From positions 1-46,228 of the forward strand of contig JAEUIV010000162.1 of the NCBI GenBank assembly GCA_016795005.1: a stretch of DNA of 46,228 nucleotides, written 5' to 3'. Below the pieces are notes generated by a model that did not search any database, was not told the origin of the DNA, and was given only the letters and a program-made list of their open reading frames with translations. Of the stretch, positions 43,091-46,228 are shown in pieces. The position numbers were made by a program, and so were the translations under genes. The stretch comes from Phycisphaerae bacterium. Its GTDB lineage: Bacteria; Planctomycetota; Phycisphaerae; Phycisphaerales; UBA1924. Position 1 is the stretch's first letter. Every line of letters begins with the position of its first letter.

Positions 43091-45907
43091 ATGGCACCGA
43101 ATCCGTTCAACTCAAAGAAGACTCTGAAAACCTCCAAGGGGTCGTACGCCTACTACGACCTGAACGCGCTGCGTGAGCAGAAGATCGGGCACGTCGATCG
43201 GCTGCCGTACTCGATCCGCGTGCTGCTTGAGGCGATGCTTCGGAATGTGGACGGGTTTGTGGTCACGAACGACGACGTGATCGGGCTGGCGAACTGGAAC
43301 GCGAAGAAGCCGGAGGCGACGGAGGTCCCGTTCATGCCGGGGCGGGTGGTCCTGCAGGATTTCACCGGCGTGCCCTGCGTCGTGGACCTGGCCGCGATGC
43401 GGGATGCGATGAAGCGGTTGGGCGGCGATCCCAACGCCATCAATCCGCTGGTGCCGTGCGACCTGGTGATCGACCATTCCGTGCAGGTGGATTCGTTCGC
43501 GAGCGCCACGTCGCTGACGATCAATGCGCAGAAGGAGTTCGAGCGGAACAACGAGCGGTACGAGTTCCTGAAGTGGGGTCAGCAGAGCCTGGCGAACTTC
43601 CGCGTGGTGCCTCCGGCGACGGGGATCGTGCACCAGGTCAATCTTGAGTACCTGGCCAAGGCGGTGTGGGTCCGGGAGATCAACGGCGAGAAGGTGGCGT
43701 ACCCGGATTCGTGCGTGGGGACGGATTCGCACACGACGATGATCAACGGCCTGGGCGTGGTGGGTTGGGGCGTCGGCGGGATCGAAGCCGAGGCCGTGAT
43801 GCTGGGGCAGCCGGTCTACCTGCTTACGCCGCAGGTCGTCGGGTTCCGATTGAAGGGGAAGTTGCCCGAAGGCTCGACGGCGACGGACCTGGTGCTGACG
43901 GTGACGGAGATGCTTCGGAAGAAGGGGGTCGTGGACAAGTTCGTCGAGTTCTTCGGCGAAGGGATCGCGGCCCTCAGCGTGCCCGACCGCGCCACGATCG
44001 CGAACATGGCGCCGGAATACGGCGCAACGATCGGCTTCTTCCCGGTCGACGCGGTGACGATCGACTTCCTTCGCTTCACGGGGCGCGATGAGGAGACGGC
44101 GGAACTGGTCGAGAAATATTGCAAGGCGCAGGGGATGTTCTGGACCCCCGGCAGCGCGGAGCCGGAGTTCACCGACGTGCTGGAGTTGGACCTCGGTTCG
44201 GTCCGGCCGAGCCTCGCTGGGCCGAAGCGGCCGCAGGACCGCGTGGAGTTGACGCGGACGAAGGCGTCGTGGTTGAAGGAGTTGGCGGATTCGTTCGGCA
44301 AGAAGGCGCCGTCGGAGACCGTGAACGTCTCGCGCTGGGCCGATGAAGGGGGCAATACGAAGGGTTCGGCCGTCAATATCAACGGCAAGACCGGCGACGC
44401 GGGGTGCGACGGGGTGCCGGTGACGATCAAGGGGAAATCGCTCACGATGCATCACGGCGACGTCGTGATCGCGGCGATCACGTCCTGCACGAATACGAGC
44501 AACCCGGACGTGATGATCGCGGCCGGGCTGGTGGCCCGGAAGGCGCGAGCGCTGGGTTTGACCGCCCGACCTTGGGTGAAGACGAGCCTGGCGCCGGGAT
44601 CGACCGTCGTGACGGAGTACTACAACAAGGGCGGCCTGACGGCGGACCTCGAGGCGCTCGGGTTCCACACGGTGGGGTATGGATGCACGACGTGCATCGG
44701 CAACTCCGGGCCTTTGCCCGAGGAGATCGACGCGGCGATCAAGAGCGGCGACCTGGTGGTCGCGAGCGTCCTGAGCGGGAACCGGAACTTTGAGGGGCGC
44801 GTGCATCCCGCGGTAAAGGCGAACTACCTGGCCAGCCCGCCGCTTGTGGTGGCGTACGCGATCGCCGGCAACATGGGGATCGACCTGACGACCGAACCGA
44901 TCGGGACATCGAAGGACGGCCGGAAGGTGTTCCTCAAGGACATCTGGCCGACGCACGCGGAGGTGCAGGCGCTGAAGAAGCAGTGTGTGACGGCGGACCA
45001 GTTCCGGGCGCAGTATGGGCAGGTGTTCACGGGGAACAAGACGTGGAACGCCGTGCCCGTGTCCAAGAGCGAGTTGTACGGCTGGAGCGAGAAGAGCACG
45101 TACATCCAGAACCCGCCGTACTTCGAGGGGATGCGTGAAAAGCCGTCGGGCGTGCAGCCGATCACCGGCGCGAGGTGCCTCGTGTCGGTGGGTGACAGCG
45201 TGACGACGGACCACATCTCACCCGCGGGGGACATCGCGGAGAAAAGCCCGGCGGGGCAGTACCTGCTCTCGCTCGGTGTGCCGCGGAGCCAGTTCAACAG
45301 TTACGGCTCACGCCGGGGCAACGACCGCGTGATGACCCGCGGAACCTTCGCGAATGTGCGCGTGAAGAACAAGTTGGCGGAAGAGAACGGAAAGATCCGC
45401 GAGGGCTGGTGGACCCGCGACTTCTCGTCGAAGGGTGACGGCAAGTCGATCGTTCCGATCTTTGACGCGGCGATGAACTACAAGGCGCAGAAAACGCCGC
45501 TGGTCGTGCTCGCCGGGAAGGATTACGGCATGGGTTCGTCCCGCGACTGGGCGGCCAAGGGAGCGATGCTCCTGGGGGTGAAGGCGGTGATCTCCGAGAG
45601 TTTCGAGCGCATCCACCGCTCAAACCTTGTCGGCATGGGGGTGCTGCCGTTGTGCTTCAAGGCGGGCGAGACCGCCGCGAGCCTCGGGCTTGACGGCACG
45701 GAGGTGTTCGATGTGCTGGTGCCCTCACCGCTGACGCCTCGATGCACGGTTCGGGTGCGCGCGACACGGGACGGGAAGACGAAGGAGTTCGAGGCGCTCT
45801 GCCGGATCGATACGCCGGTGGAGGTGACCTATTACGAAAACGGCGGGATCCTGCAGACCGTGCTGCGGAAGATGCTGAATGAATCGAGGAAAGCGGTCGG
45901 GGTGTAG
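43091..45907 (+). CDS. acnA: aconitate hydratase AcnA
   Basis: A 938-residue aconitase of the IRP/AcnA type, close to the usual 890-940. It interconverts citrate and isocitrate in the TCA cycle and needs a 4Fe-4S cluster, held by Cys466 (in [11 protein letters not shown]), Cys532 and Cys535 (in [12 protein letters not shown]). The N-terminal domain has [20 protein letters not shown] and the mobile C-terminal domain has [13 protein letters not shown] and [17 protein letters not shown] precedes the ATG by 9 nt. Upstream are a LysR gene and a promoter with direct repeats; a partial membrane protein gene follows. Confidence 0.98.
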   Translation: MAPNPFNSKKTLKTSKGSYAYYDLNALREQKIGHVDRLPYSIRVLLEAMLRNVDGFVVTNDDVIGLANWNAKKPEATEVPFMPGRVVLQDFTGVPCVVDLAAMRDAMKRLGGDPNAINPLVPCDLVIDHSVQVDSFASATSLTINAQKEFERNNERYEFLKWGQQSLANFRVVPPATGIVHQVNLEYLAKAVWVREINGEKVAYPDSCVGTDSHTTMINGLGVVGWGVGGIEAEAVMLGQPVYLLTPQVVGFRLKGKLPEGSTATDLVLTVTEMLRKKGVVDKFVEFFGEGIAALSVPDRATIANMAPEYGATIGFFPVDAVTIDFLRFTGRDEETAELVEKYCKAQGMFWTPGSAEPEFTDVLELDLGSVRPSLAGPKRPQDRVELTRTKASWLKELADSFGKKAPSETVNVSRWADEGGNTKGSAVNINGKTGDAGCDGVPVTIKGKSLTMHHGDVVIAAITSCTNTSNPDVMIAAGLVARKARALGLTARPWVKTSLAPGSTVVTEYYNKGGLTADLEALGFHTVGYGCTTCIGNSGPLPEEIDAAIKSGDLVVASVLSGNRNFEGRVHPAVKANYLASPPLVVAYAIAGNMGIDLTTEPIGTSKDGRKVFLKDIWPTHAEVQALKKQCVTADQFRAQYGQVFTGNKTWNAVPVSKSELYGWSEKSTYIQNPPYFEGMREKPSGVQPITGARCLVSVGDSVTTDHISPAGDIAEKSPAGQYLLSLGVPRSQFNSYGSRRGNDRVMTRGTFANVRVKNKLAEENGKIREGWWTRDFSSKGDGKSIVPIFDAAMNYKAQKTPLVVLAGKDYGMGSSRDWAAKGAMLLGVKAVISESFERIHRSNLVGMGVLPLCFKAGETAASLGLDGTEVFDVLVPSPLTPRCTVRVRATRDGKTKEFEALCRIDTPVEVTYYENGGILQTVLRKMLNESRKAVGV

Positions 45908-45969
45908 GCGTTCATCGGAGGACGGAAGCCGAGAATCGGACGCTGATCGGTCGCGTGCCGCCGGGTTCG

Positions 45970-45975
45970 TAGAGT
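45970..45975 (+). promoter_or_regulatory. -10 element for leaderless 3'-terminal gene
   Basis: TAGAGT is followed by 6 nt (GATGTC) and the ATG at 45982, with no Shine-Dalgarno. Confidence 0.45.
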
Positions 45976-45981
45976 GATGTC

Positions 45982-46228
45982 ATGGACCTCGAACTTGTCA
46001 AGGTGATCCTGCAGGCGCTTTCCTCGCTCGCCATCGCGGGCGGGTTGGTGTTCGCCGCGGTGCAGTTCCGACAGGCGCAGCGTGCGGCACGGGTGTCGAA
46101 CTTCACAAAGATGGTCGAGATGCAGATGCAGTTGAGGCGGATGCGCGTCGACGATCCATCGCTGGCGTCGATCTATCGGCACGACGTGCAGGAGTTGAAC
46201 AGCGAGCGCGAGGTGCGCGAGTACTTCT
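45982..46228 (+). CDS. small membrane protein, cut by the window edge
   Basis: An open frame from ATG 45982 runs to the edge, giving 82 residues. An N-terminal TM helix (VKVILQALSSLAIAGGLVFA) is followed by a charged helix beginning AVQFRQAQRAARVSNFTKMV and ending near REYF. Uncharacterised planctomycete and actinobacterial proteins of this type have one TM then a helical cytoplasmic domain. The function is unknown, and the end is not seen. No Shine-Dalgarno; TAGAGT lies 6 nt upstream. Confidence 0.7.
   Translation, partial: MDLELVKVILQALSSLAIAGGLVFAAVQFRQAQRAARVSNFTKMVEMQMQLRRMRVDDPSLASIYRHDVQELNSEREVREYF

Noticed and set aside
43112-45214. 700-residue frame antisense to acnA
   Set aside because: Opposite a fully conserved aconitase; Arg/His/Leu-rich shadow frame.

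Overview
The window (46,228 bp, clearly GC-rich) looks like chromosome of a planctomycete, most likely of the class Phycisphaerae. Two lineage signatures support this. One is an N-terminal LEPR-XLL surface-protein signature (LEPRLLLAGD) on a large secreted cyclophilin. The other is a C-terminal dockerin-like VLANWG tag on a small secreted protein. Many signal peptides and lipoboxes, a DUF58/TgpA pair, DUF1573 and DUF1844 proteins and flagellar FliD/FliS fit the same picture. The species assignment is inference. There is no rRNA, tRNA, CRISPR array, transposase, integrase or prophage module, so this is an ordinary core/accessory chromosome segment.

Layout. 1-10.9 kb: HEAT-repeat protein (-), DUF2617-like protein (+), isoleucyl-tRNA synthetase (+), PlsC acyltransferase (-), LEPR-XLL cyclophilin (-), DUF1573 and DUF1844 proteins (-). 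11-15.2 kb: SurA-like lipoprotein and YraN (+), orphan sensor histidine kinase (-), small lipoprotein (+). 15.2-19.85 kb: minus-strand unit scpB, lipoprotein, DUF58, TgpA. 19.9-25.6 kb: orphan DNA methyltransferase (+), dockerin-like secreted protein (-), ALDH7 dehydrogenase and a one-TM protein (+), glycogen debranching enzyme (-). 25.9-29.3 kb: fliD-fliS. 29.36-31.6 kb: promoter, SAM riboswitch, Cys/Met PLP enzyme and a short aspartate kinase. 31.7-40 kb: large secreted protein (+), SpoIID (-), TPR/double alpha-CTD protein (-), MATE transporter (-), SAM methyltransferase (+), half-size EamA (-). 40-46.2 kb: M61 peptidase, LysR regulator, aconitase and a partial membrane protein, all +.

How the genes work together. 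The clearest functional unit is the riboswitch operon: a SAM aptamer ahead of a cystathionine gamma-synthase-type enzyme that overlaps an ACT-less aspartate kinase, which suggests SAM-controlled methionine synthesis. A second cluster concerns the envelope and secreted-protein folding (cyclophilin, DUF1573, degenerate parvulin). fliD-fliS is a compact filament-cap/chaperone pair.

The observation I rate most interesting is cross-cutting. At least eight genes lacking a Shine-Dalgarno sequence have a TANNNT hexamer exactly 6 or 7 nt before the start codon, the signature of leaderless transcription known from Deinococcus and Actinobacteria. Genes with a good Shine-Dalgarno lack it. The second is a TPR protein carrying two RNA polymerase alpha-CTD modules in which the usual DNA-contact residues are partly lost. 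I found no wholly new defence or mobile system.
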